Shown in pieces: positions 1 through 5,551 of a DNA stretch of 7,220 bases. The stretch's first letter is position 1; each line of letters begins with the position of its first letter. The DNA lies in assembly GCA_025449725.1 (NCBI GenBank), contig JANWIU010000036.1:1-7220 (forward strand), given 5' to 3'. The position numbers were made by a program, and so were the translations under genes. The stretch is from Pseudobdellovibrio sp. GTDB lineage: Bacteria > Bdellovibrionota > Bdellovibrionia > Bdellovibrionales > Bdellovibrionaceae. The notes below the pieces were generated by a model, which did not search any database, had not been told where the DNA came from, and was given only the letters and a program-made list of their open reading frames with translations.

Positions 1-315
1 AAGTCTGATGTTGAACGGATTGCATGCCTTGCGTACTATTTAACTCATTTCCGAGATACTCCTCATTTTAAAACCGTCGACCTAAGTAAACTTAATACTG
101 AAGCTGCGCAGCCGCGCTTCTCAAATGCAGCTCTTGCAACAGGAAATGCCAATACATATGGATACTTGGCTCCGGCAACTAAAGGACAAAAACAATTGAG
201 TGCCGCAGGAGAAATGTTTGTAAATGCTTTACCCGACCGTGATGCCGCTAAACTCGCAATGGCAAATATGCGGAAAAGAAAAAGTAAGCGCACTAAGAAA
301 ACTAAAACAAAGTGA
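1..315 (+). CDS. C-terminal part of an unrecognised protein with a lysine/arginine-rich tail (5' end outside the window)
   Basis: An open frame enters at base 1 and ends at TGA 313-315, leaving 104 residues of a longer protein. I do not recognise a named family. The fragment has an N-terminal helical stretch (ERIACLAYYLTHFRDTPHF), then a segment around RFSNAALATGNANTYGYLAP followed by KQLSAAGEMFVNALPDR, which reads like a small helix-turn-helix or winged-helix unit (inference). It closes with a very basic tail, MRKRKSKRTKKTKTK, typical of nucleic-acid contact. The stop lies 7 bp before the ATPase gene, which has no good ribosome binding site of its own, so the two are probably co-transcribed and translationally coupled. 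It could be the DNA- or RNA-binding partner of the ATPase and alarmone synthetase downstream. The missing N-terminus prevents a firmer call. Confidence 0.75.
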   Translation, partial: KSDVERIACLAYYLTHFRDTPHFKTVDLSKLNTEAAQPRFSNAALATGNANTYGYLAPATKGQKQLSAAGEMFVNALPDRDAAKLAMANMRKRKSKRTKKTKTK

Positions 316-322
316 TACATAA

Positions 323-1342
323 ATGACCGAAAAACGTTTCAAAGCTAAGCGCATAGTACTTTACAACCACAAAGGTGGCGTTGGTAAAACCACACTCACT
401 GCGAATATTGCATTTGAACTTGCCTCAATGGGTAAACGCGTCCTCTTAGTAGATTCAGATCCCCAAACTAATTTAACATCTTATTTTTTTCCAGACGAAT
501 ACGTTGATAAGTTACTCGACGACTCAGAATCTCGAAATGGGAAGACAATTTGGACTGCTTTACGATCAATAGTTAATGCTGATGGGGACTATCGCTACGT
601 TCCGCCATCTGAAGTGCCTCCTTCCAAAGAGGGACATACAAAAAATATTGCTATTATACCTGGGGACATTCGGCTAATCGAATACGAAGAAGCGCTTAAT
701 GAATATTGGGGGCAATGTTTACAGAGGAAATATAAGGGATACAAAGGCTTAACTGCTCTCAGTTCTTATGTAAATGAAGCCGCAAAAGAGTTTAAAGCTG
801 ACTATGTATTTTATGACACAGGCCCGAATGTTGGAGCTCTAAATAGAGCAATATTATTAGATTGCGACTATTTTGTAATACCACTAAGTTACGATGCCTT
901 TTCTAGAAGAGCATTAAAAACTCTTGGCAACAGATTGGCTACTTGGATAGTTGGCTGGAAGGAAATATTAAACTTAGCACCAGAAAATGTTTACCTGTTA
1001 CCGGGAGCACCAAAATACCTGGGTTATGTGCCACAGAGGTTTAAAGTTATTAGCGGCACAGTTACATCAAGTACATCTTCAAACGCTGCAAAAATTCAAA
1101 AGGCCTTATTTAGCGATGTTGTTTCTGTTTTAAGAAGAGTAAATCCAAAGCTCGCAAGCAAAAAAATCAGTGGGACTAAGCTCGGTGAAGTTAGAGATTT
1201 TGGAGATCTTGTCCAGGATGCTCAGGGACGTGGAATTCCTTTTTACAGCGTAATGGATAAGTCTAAAGAATTAAAAAATGATGCAAAAAAAGCGTTTAGC
1301 CAAATAGCCTCAGCAATCATTAGAAATACAAATAAGAGATAA
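323..1342 (+). CDS. ParA/MinD-family (SIMIBI) P-loop ATPase
   Basis: A 339-residue cytoplasmic ATPase. The deviant Walker A motif KGGVGKTT lies at residues 17-24, with both the signature lysine K17 and the P-loop lysine K22. The A'/switch I segment LLVDSDPQTNLT is at 41-52, and Walker B YVFYDTGP at 161-168 has D165. The following stretch ALNRAILLDCDYFVIPL is typical of Soj/ParA proteins, as is KYLGYVPQRF at 231-240. Members dimerise on ATP and usually bind DNA or a membrane to position cargo. There is no N-terminal helix-turn-helix, and no ParB gene follows. Instead a RelA/SpoT synthetase starts 1 bp after the stop, which argues against plasmid partition and for an accessory signalling or defence role (inference). 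No strong Shine-Dalgarno precedes the ATG, so it probably depends on coupling to the gene before it. The long insert between residues 55 and 105 is unlike minimal ParA proteins. Confidence 0.93.
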   Translation: MTEKRFKAKRIVLYNHKGGVGKTTLTANIAFELASMGKRVLLVDSDPQTNLTSYFFPDEYVDKLLDDSESRNGKTIWTALRSIVNADGDYRYVPPSEVPPSKEGHTKNIAIIPGDIRLIEYEEALNEYWGQCLQRKYKGYKGLTALSSYVNEAAKEFKADYVFYDTGPNVGALNRAILLDCDYFVIPLSYDAFSRRALKTLGNRLATWIVGWKEILNLAPENVYLLPGAPKYLGYVPQRFKVISGTVTSSTSSNAAKIQKALFSDVVSVLRRVNPKLASKKISGTKLGEVRDFGDLVQDAQGRGIPFYSVMDKSKELKNDAKKAFSQIASAIIRNTNKR

Positions 1343-1343
1343 T

Positions 1344-2024
1344 ATGGCCAAGCCTGCTCTTATCAAAGTAATTTTGAAACATTTCAAAGAAAATACCCAT
1401 CAGTTCAAGAATTTTGGACAGAGTGTGGCCGATTCTTTTGTAGAAGATCCTAAGCTTAAAAATATTGTTCACTCGGTCAGACTTCGCATCAAAGAAGACA
1501 GTCATATTGTAGAAAAGATTAAGCGAAAATATTCAAAAACTATTACGCTTAAAAACTATCATAATAAAATTACCGATCTTGTTGGGGTAAGAGTTCTGCA
1601 TCTGCACCCAAAACAATTCGCTAAAATACATGAATACATAAATAAAAAAATTGATGACGGTGATTGGTTTCTTTTCGAAGACCCTAAGGCGTATACTTGG
1701 GACCCAGAATCGGAAGCTTCATTTAAAAAGTTAGGACTACCGACACATTTTAAGGAAAGTTACTACACAAGCATTCACTATGTAATAAAGCCTCATAAAG
1801 GCTCAACTGTAGCTTGCGAAATCCAAGTTCGCACTTTGTTAGAGGAAACTTGGGGTGAAATTGACCATCTAATCAATTACCCCGAAAAAACAAAGTTTAT
1901 TTCATGTTCAGAACAGCTAAGTGTCTTCGCAAGACTTGTAGGTACTGGTCAGCGCCTGACTGAGGCTATAATGACTGTTCATAATGATGAAGTTAAAAAA
2001 AGCGCTAAACGTAATAATAGATAG
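1344..2024 (+). CDS. Single-domain RelA/SpoT-type nucleotide pyrophosphokinase (small alarmone synthetase-like)
   Basis: A 226-residue protein consisting almost only of a RelA/SpoT synthetase domain. Visible family motifs are RLRIKEDSHIVEKI (46-59, ATP-binding basic patch), KITDLVGVRVL (75-85, with the metal-binding aspartate D78), the acceptor-nucleotide segment SYYTSIHYVI (139-148) and CEIQVRTLLEETWGEIDH (158-175, with the catalytic glutamate E159, plus R163 and H175). All key positions seem intact, so pyrophosphate transfer from ATP to a (p)ppGpp-type acceptor, or to tRNA as in toxic SAS enzymes, is plausible. There is no HD hydrolase and no TGS/ACT regulatory region. The N-terminal ~35 residues and the basic tail KKSAKRNNR lie outside the core. 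Its ATG follows the ATPase stop after 1 bp, so the two are coupled. Family assignment is firm; the real product and role are not. Confidence 0.92.
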   Translation: MAKPALIKVILKHFKENTHQFKNFGQSVADSFVEDPKLKNIVHSVRLRIKEDSHIVEKIKRKYSKTITLKNYHNKITDLVGVRVLHLHPKQFAKIHEYINKKIDDGDWFLFEDPKAYTWDPESEASFKKLGLPTHFKESYYTSIHYVIKPHKGSTVACEIQVRTLLEETWGEIDHLINYPEKTKFISCSEQLSVFARLVGTGQRLTEAIMTVHNDEVKKSAKRNNR

Positions 2025-2063
2025 TTCGCGACTATAAGGCACAACCGAAAACTAGGATATCGC

Positions 2064-2258
2064 ATGGACCAACTCACAACCTTACAAAACCAAGTAATTG
2101 CCCATCGAAAAATTCTCGCAATGCTTATACTTGCCCTTGGCCCTGAAGGTAAAGCAACGCTTGAAGAGATGATTGTCTCAGCGCTTGATAAAGGAGCAGG
2201 AACTAAAGAGCAGAGGATTGAGCTCGAAATGATCATGAAAGAAGCCAGTCAAACATAA
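2064..2258 (+). CDS. Small hypothetical protein, last gene of the ParA-RelA/SpoT unit
   Basis: A 64-residue protein I do not recognise. The start is supported by AGGA at 2054-2057, 6 bases before the ATG. It lies 39 bp after the alarmone synthetase stop on the same strand. The sequence looks mostly helical: an amphipathic first half (QNQVIAHRKILAMLILALG), a Pro-Glu-Gly turn, then two short helices rich in Glu and Met. It has no cysteine, no signal peptide, and no true membrane span since the hydrophobic run is under ten residues. Toxic small alarmone synthetases are usually encoded beside a short antitoxin gene, so this is a candidate antitoxin or accessory subunit; that is inference from position only. 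The frame could also be chance, but the ribosome binding site and clean spacing favour a real gene. Confidence 0.62.
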   Translation: MDQLTTLQNQVIAHRKILAMLILALGPEGKATLEEMIVSALDKGAGTKEQRIELEMIMKEASQT

Positions 2259-2409
2259 CAATTTTGCTCAAAGTGATAGCATGAAAAGGATTTGCCGTCG
2301 ATCTTGTCTACATAGAGTCCACAATCTCGGTTCTAAGACGGTACACTAAGGAACGCCAATTACTTGCCAAAAATCAATTTCAGAAATACTCCTACTTGTT
2401 GGAGGCTCT

Positions 2410-2859
2410 ATGCAAAAATTCAGTTTCTTTTCCGGCTTAATCTTAATTCCTATTCTTTTCTCGTCATGCGCCTCTGTGCCAATGGCCGGTTTGAAAGAGG
2501 ACCGACAAGGCAAGCAATTTCAAGCTTCGCCGGATATGGGTCGAATCTATATTTTTCGCGAATCAAAATTTGCTGGAGGCGCTGTAAAGATTCCTGTTTC
2601 TATTGATGGAAAAATTATTGGACAATCCGCATCGGGAACCTACTTTGCGGTGGATGTTTTGCCGGGCCAACATCAGATAAGCTGCTTCGCCGACAGCAAT
2701 TCTGAAGTTAATATTACAATCAATAAGGGCGAGCTTTCATTCATCGAACACAATTCAACTTGGGGTGCACTACTTGCGGGTTGCGAAGTTCTCGAAGTAC
2801 CAGTTGCAGAAGGTCAAAAAGAAGTCCTCAAACTTAAACGCGCGCACGCGAAATTTTAA
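2410..2859 (+). CDS. DUF2846-type lipoprotein
   Basis: A 149-residue predicted lipoprotein. The signal peptide ends in a lipobox-like ILFSSC, with the lipidated cysteine at C20. Residue +2 is alanine, not aspartate, which favours outer-membrane sorting in a Gram-negative cell. From residue 43 the pattern GRIYIFRESKF, then IPVSIDGKIIGQ, then TYFAVDVLPGQHQISC matches the beta-rich DUF2846 fold, whose biochemical role is unknown. The start is well supported by GGAGG at 2401-2405, though the 4-base spacing to the ATG is slightly short. The 151 bases before it hold no other gene. It converges on the FGE-like gene and overlaps it by four bases, so no intergenic terminator exists for either gene. 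It is probably monocistronic. Confidence 0.85.
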   Translation: MQKFSFFSGLILIPILFSSCASVPMAGLKEDRQGKQFQASPDMGRIYIFRESKFAGGAVKIPVSIDGKIIGQSASGTYFAVDVLPGQHQISCFADSNSEVNITINKGELSFIEHNSTWGALLAGCEVLEVPVAEGQKEVLKLKRAHAKF

Positions 2860-4052
2860 TTTTGCTGAGTGTTTGATTTGCGCGGGCTTTGAATCAGTCT
2901 CGCACCCATGTCGAAGGGCGTGTAGTCTGAAAAAATGGGCCAGGCATTCAGTATTGAAAGAGTTTTTTTATGAGAGTACCAATTAGCTCCGTGCAGAATC
3001 ATCTTAAATTTCGCGGGGTCTTTGAGTATTTCGCTCTCTTCAGGTTGTACCAGCTCAAAAAGATTTCCAAGCATATCATAGAGACCGATCAGGCCGGGTT
3101 TTTTACTGGCCGCATGGGTTTGGAGCCCTGAATTTTCATAGTACCATGCGTACTCGTCCGGATCGCTTAAAGCATCATAGTTTAAAGCGGCCGCCTGTAC
3201 CCACTGTTTGCCCGAAGGAAGCGAATAGCGGTTATCAACGTCAAATTCGCTGAGTTTGCGCATAAAATCCTGCAGTTGCCGGAAACTGAACGATTCCACC
3301 GGGTGGTCCGGGCACATTTTTACTACGCCTGTATTTTGAAAGGAATCCTTACAAAACAATTTTTCCGAAAAAAATGAGGGATTGTATCCCAGCACGTCCA
3401 CCCACTGCTTCTGGGTGATCTTCGCGGATTGAATTCTAAAAGGAGATCTCCCATCTATTTTTACAAACACCAACGCAGGTTGATCGGAAAAATAGCTGTT
3501 TAAAACCCGAAAGCTCAGTCCGCGAGGATTTGTTAAATTCAGATTTCCAGGACGATTCAGCACTTCGGCGAATTTGGCCTCGATCAGACTGTTGGCCTCA
3601 TCTATCAATTCCTTGTGATACGCAGACTCTGTGATCAGGGATTTAATGGTTTTGATTCTTTTAACTGCGGGCGATGTGCAATCCTCTTTTTTGAAATCGG
3701 TCGAACAAAATAGAATTACAAAATCATCGAGCTTCTCTTTTTGCATCTTAAATCTGGCTGAAATCACCTGCGCTATGTTTTTCAAATTTTTATTTTTTGC
3801 ACCGGTGACGATTTTATTCTCAGCGTCGTTTCGGTAGTACCAGGTTTCCAGACGGTAAGCGTTTACCAGATGCGAATTCAGCAGGTTAAATGAAAATTTT
3901 CGCGATTGGTTAAATTCATTTTTTTTACAGGACCCCTCGGGAAGACAGCGTTCTACAAATGCAAAGTCGTCCTGCTTATGAAAACGAATTTGTTCGCCGG
4001 CAAACAGTTGTAAGGCAGCTAAAAGAGTAAATCCGAAGATCAGAAATTTCAT
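2856..4052 (-). CDS. Exported formylglycine-generating-enzyme/sulfatase-modifying-factor-fold protein, probably non-catalytic
   Basis: A 398-residue protein with a Sec signal peptide (hydrophobic core 3-15, likely cleavage after LQLFA at 18) and an unassigned ~190-residue N-terminal region bearing four cysteines (36, 42, 116, 125). The C-terminal half carries degenerate FGE-sulfatase landmarks in the right order: ITQKQW (212-217), NPSFF, CPDHPVESFSF (247-257), SLPSGKQWVQAA (277-288, normally RLPTEAEWEYA), GLYDMLGNLFEL (323-334), HGANW (354-358, normally RGGSW) and GARLI (383-387, normally GFRL). The C-terminal cysteine pair that binds copper in true formylglycine-generating enzymes is absent between 354 and 387, so a binding or structural role is likelier than catalysis. 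No Shine-Dalgarno precedes the ATG. The start overlaps the stop of a micro-ORF as ATGA, which suggests translational coupling. It is probably periplasmic or secreted. Confidence 0.86.
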   Translation of the reverse strand: MKFLIFGFTLLAALQLFAGEQIRFHKQDDFAFVERCLPEGSCKKNEFNQSRKFSFNLLNSHLVNAYRLETWYYRNDAENKIVTGAKNKNLKNIAQVISARFKMQKEKLDDFVILFCSTDFKKEDCTSPAVKRIKTIKSLITESAYHKELIDEANSLIEAKFAEVLNRPGNLNLTNPRGLSFRVLNSYFSDQPALVFVKIDGRSPFRIQSAKITQKQWVDVLGYNPSFFSEKLFCKDSFQNTGVVKMCPDHPVESFSFRQLQDFMRKLSEFDVDNRYSLPSGKQWVQAAALNYDALSDPDEYAWYYENSGLQTHAASKKPGLIGLYDMLGNLFELVQPEESEILKDPAKFKMILHGANWYSHKKTLSILNAWPIFSDYTPFDMGARLIQSPRKSNTQQN

Positions 4053-4117
4053 ACCGGCGGTAAAGCCGCGATGACTTGTTTCAAACCCGGAATCAGTTCT
4101 TCAAATGTAAGTTTCAT
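4049..4117 (-). CDS. 22-codon micro-ORF coupled to the FGE-like gene
   Basis: A short frame reading MKLTFEELIPGLKQVIAALP then PV and TGA. It has a good Shine-Dalgarno, AAAGG at 4126-4130, with an 8-base spacer, placed directly after the stop of the 102-residue gene. Its TGA overlaps the ATG of the 398-residue FGE-like gene as ATGA. That gene lacks its own ribosome binding site, so ribosomes finishing the micro-ORF probably restart there. A small GC hairpin (arms 4057-4060 and 4066-4069) lies within the last codons and could hide the downstream start unless ribosomes open it. The peptide may be a leader whose translation matters rather than its sequence, or the remnant of a longer gene. It is too short for homology, so the call rests on the signals around it. 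Confidence 0.45.
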   Translation of the reverse strand: MKLTFEELIPGLKQVIAALPPV

Positions 4118-4130
4118 ATACGACGCCTTT

Positions 4131-4439
4131 TTACTTTACGACAGCCTGGCAGCGTTTACTCTTGCACTCAACCACACTTTGGTGTGAGCACGCTTCACAA
4201 ACCAAGACACATTTTGCAGATTCGCGAGCCTTTCGATCTTTAATTTCAATTTCTTCTTTAAATTTTCTATTCGCCACATACGGAGTTCCACAAGATCGGC
4301 AGGCATCACCCACCTGGGTACAATCCGAATCAACCGAACAAAATAATTGTTTGTCTGTTATCTCAAATTTGGGTAGACAGTTTTTTGCGTAGACTTCAGT
4401 CGCTAAAGTAAAAAACAGAATAAAATAAAAACGCTTCAT
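4131..4439 (-). CDS. Small exported cysteine-rich protein
   Basis: A 102-residue protein with a signal peptide (MKRFYFILFFTLATEVYA, likely cut after A18). The mature part has ten cysteines (21, 34, 40, 47, 50, 77, 81, 84, 92, 97), enough for five disulfides, so it is expected outside the cytoplasm. The pattern SVDSDC then DACRSC then a C-rich C-terminus resembles the SDC...C..C proteins found in secretomes of delta-proteobacteria-like predators and myxobacteria; no function is known to me. The start is supported by GGAGGG at 4443-4448, 3 bases before the ATG. It lies 54 bp after the 128-residue gene and just before the micro-ORF and FGE-like gene, so all may share one transcript. A central charged helix (KFKEEIEIKDRKARESAK) separates the two cysteine clusters. 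Confidence 0.82.
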   Translation of the reverse strand: MKRFYFILFFTLATEVYAKNCLPKFEITDKQLFCSVDSDCTQVGDACRSCGTPYVANRKFKEEIEIKDRKARESAKCVLVCEACSHQSVVECKSKRCQAVVK

Positions 4440-4493
4440 CGACCCTCCATTATACTCGACAAGTATTCTTGGGAGCGCAATCTTTATAAATAT

Positions 4494-4880
4494 CTAATCT
4501 ACTTTTTTAAGAACAAACAAAACTGCTTCATCACCTAATAAATCAAACTTCACAGGAACTTCAACTCCCGCTTCAGAACGCAATCCTTCAGGTGTCACAT
4601 TTGTAATATCAATACTTACATTGATTTCAGGAGCAGATGGGTGATCGCAGTTTGCATGAGCGTTTAATGCATTTTCTTCGACGACATAAGTGCCGGTGCA
4701 ATTGATAATTGTACCTTCAGCATCAATTTTAACTGTGGCCAGATTGCCGGCCAATAAATCCAAGTCAGCTAAAACAGTCGGAAAATCTTTTGGCACCGCA
4801 AGATATTTTCCTAACTCGACTGTGGCTGCAAATAATTGATTCGAAATCACTAAAGACACTAAAAAAACTAAAACTTTCAT
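4494..4880 (-). CDS. Small exported beta-rich protein of unknown function
   Basis: A 128-residue protein with a clear signal peptide (MKVLVFLVSLVISNQLFA, cleavage predicted after residue 18, before ATVELG). The mature part alternates hydrophobic and polar residues (TVKIDAEGTIINCTGTYVV, EINVSIDITNV, VEVPVKFDLLG), suggesting a small beta-sandwich or barrel. It has exactly two cysteines, C61 and C78, a likely single disulfide. I do not recognise the family. The start is supported by GAGGGG at 4886-4891 with a 5-base spacer, and the leader has unusual inverted repeats. It is the first gene of the leftward exported-protein cluster and is probably followed on the same transcript by the ten-cysteine protein. 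It is expected in the periplasm or outside the cell. Confidence 0.8.
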   Translation of the reverse strand: MKVLVFLVSLVISNQLFAATVELGKYLAVPKDFPTVLADLDLLAGNLATVKIDAEGTIINCTGTYVVEENALNAHANCDHPSAPEINVSIDITNVTPEGLRSEAGVEVPVKFDLLGDEAVLFVLKKVD

Positions 4881-4896
4881 CTTTACCCCTCTAAAG
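4881..4896 (-). promoter_or_regulatory. Inverted repeat enclosing the ribosome binding site
   Basis: On the transcript the bases read CUUUA GAGGGG UAAAG, immediately followed by the AUG of the 128-residue gene. The five-base arms are perfect complements and the loop is the Shine-Dalgarno itself. The all-but-one A-U stem is weak, so it could open with temperature or with ribosome binding. Whether it regulates anything is inference. Confidence 0.45.
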
Positions 4897-4901
4897 AAAA
4901 T

Positions 4902-4911
4902 GTAAGCTTAC
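4902..4911. repeat. Perfect 10-bp palindrome in the leader (GTAAGCTTAC)
   Basis: A perfect palindrome placed directly against the 4912-4930 hairpin and 22 bp upstream of the start codon of the 128-residue gene. It has no loop, so a DNA operator half-pair is more natural than an RNA hairpin. It could also be chance. Confidence 0.35.
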
Positions 4912-4930
4912 CTGCCGGGCTAACCGACAG
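4912..4930 (-). promoter_or_regulatory. 5' leader stem-loop
   Basis: The transcript reads CUGUCGG UUAGC CCGGCAG, a seven-pair stem with one G-U pair and a five-base loop. If the predicted promoter is right, it sits about ten bases from the 5' end of the mRNA of the exported-protein cluster. Such terminal stem-loops often protect messages from decay; no U-tract follows, so it is not a terminator. Confidence 0.45.
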
Positions 4931-4946
4931 CATTCAATTCAGCGTA

Positions 4947-4975
4947 TTTATAGTTGCTTCGAAAATAAAGCCCAA
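4947..4975 (-). promoter_or_regulatory. Possible sigma70-type promoter for the 128-residue exported protein
   Basis: Read on the minus strand, TTGGGC (4970-4975), a 17-base spacer, then TATAAA (4947-4952). The -10 matches five of six consensus bases and the spacing is ideal. The -35 keeps only TTG. The predicted start near 4940 gives a leader of about 60 bases that contains the hairpin. Confidence 0.35.
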
Positions 4976-5009
4976 ACGTGGCTGACGCTAAGCGGAATAT
5001 CAAGCGAAC

Positions 5010-5549
5010 TTAGGCTTTGTGCCGACCAACCTCAATTTGCAGGTCAAATCCCTCACCGTTCACCATCATGGCGCCATCCATATTAATCACGGTCCACTTG
5101 TTATCTTTCTTCACTTGCTTTTCTAACTGGTCGAGACTGTTAGAAGCTATAGAAAAAATCTCTAATTCTTCTTTGCGGTGAATGGTTTCAGAATTTAATT
5201 CATTCAACAAAACCTGCGGGTTTTTATACGTGTAAATCTTAACAAGACCTGCAGCCTTAGACGCCCGATGAATCTTTATTGCAGATGGGTTACCAACCTC
5301 AATCCAAACTTTAGTATTCCCGCCGGCGTCCAGCACTTTAATACAAGGCCCATCCGGGTCACTGAGTCCCCCTGAAGAAAACTCAATACCTTCTTCATAA
5401 CTTAAAGCGTAAGCCAGTACCCGAGTTAACATATATGTTAACGATTCCGACGGGTGTTGAGCCACGCGAAAATCCAAAGACGCGTAAGTCGACTTTTCTA
5501 AATCGGAAAGTTCAATTTTAAATCTAAATAATTTTGACGGAAGAGCCAC
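5010..5549 (-). CDS. yaeQ: YaeQ family protein
   Basis: A 179-residue cytoplasmic protein matching the YaeQ family in length (E. coli about 181) and in motifs: FRFKIELSDLEKSTYASLDF at the N-terminus, AQHPSESLTYMLTRVLAYAL (30-49), GLSDPDGPCI (61-70) and WIEVGNPSAIKIHRASKAA (82-100). YaeQ has a fold related to PD-(D/E)XK nucleases, and the WIEVG strand carries the expected acidic residue (E84), but no biochemical activity is firmly established. Early reports of a role as an RfaH substitute in haemolysin elongation were not upheld. The start is GTG at 5547-5549, 2 bp after the stop of the upstream gene and without a clear Shine-Dalgarno, so translation is probably coupled. It is the last gene of the yehS cluster. 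Confidence 0.93.
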   Translation of the reverse strand: MALPSKLFRFKIELSDLEKSTYASLDFRVAQHPSESLTYMLTRVLAYALSYEEGIEFSSGGLSDPDGPCIKVLDAGGNTKVWIEVGNPSAIKIHRASKAAGLVKIYTYKNPQVLLNELNSETIHRKEELEIFSIASNSLDQLEKQVKKDNKWTVINMDGAMMVNGEGFDLQIEVGRHKA

Positions 5550-5551
5550 AA

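Noticed and set aside
1979..2236. 85-codon minus-strand frame across the end of the synthetase and the 64-residue gene
   Set aside because: It mirrors two plus-strand genes, has no ribosome binding site and an implausible serine-rich composition.
2293..2343. Seven-base inverted repeat (TGCCGTC with GACGGTA) enclosing 37 bases between the small gene and the lipoprotein gene
   Set aside because: One pair is G-U, the loop is long, no T-tract follows and no tRNA-like fold appears, so neither a terminator nor an RNA gene is supported.
2364..2606. 80-codon plus-strand frame overlapping the lipoprotein start
   Set aside because: The overlapping frame has a GGAGG site, a signal peptide and a recognisable domain; this one has none.
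2839..2850. CGCG-CGCA-CGCG followed by a T-rich stretch, as a terminator of the lipoprotein gene
   Set aside because: It lies inside the coding sequence, the stem has only four pairs and the T-run is interrupted.
4136..4333. 65-codon minus-strand frame inside the ten-cysteine gene
   Set aside because: Alternative frame of a gene with a signal peptide and a strong ribosome binding site; no signals of its own.
4449..4454. TATAAT on the minus strand just upstream of the ten-cysteine protein
   Set aside because: It abuts the Shine-Dalgarno, which would leave almost no leader, so it is probably chance.
4962..4983. AGCC/GGCT hairpin followed by TTATTTT as a terminator of the yaeQ operon
   Set aside because: Only four pairs with a seven-base loop, and it overlaps the proposed -35 of the next gene; too weak to list.
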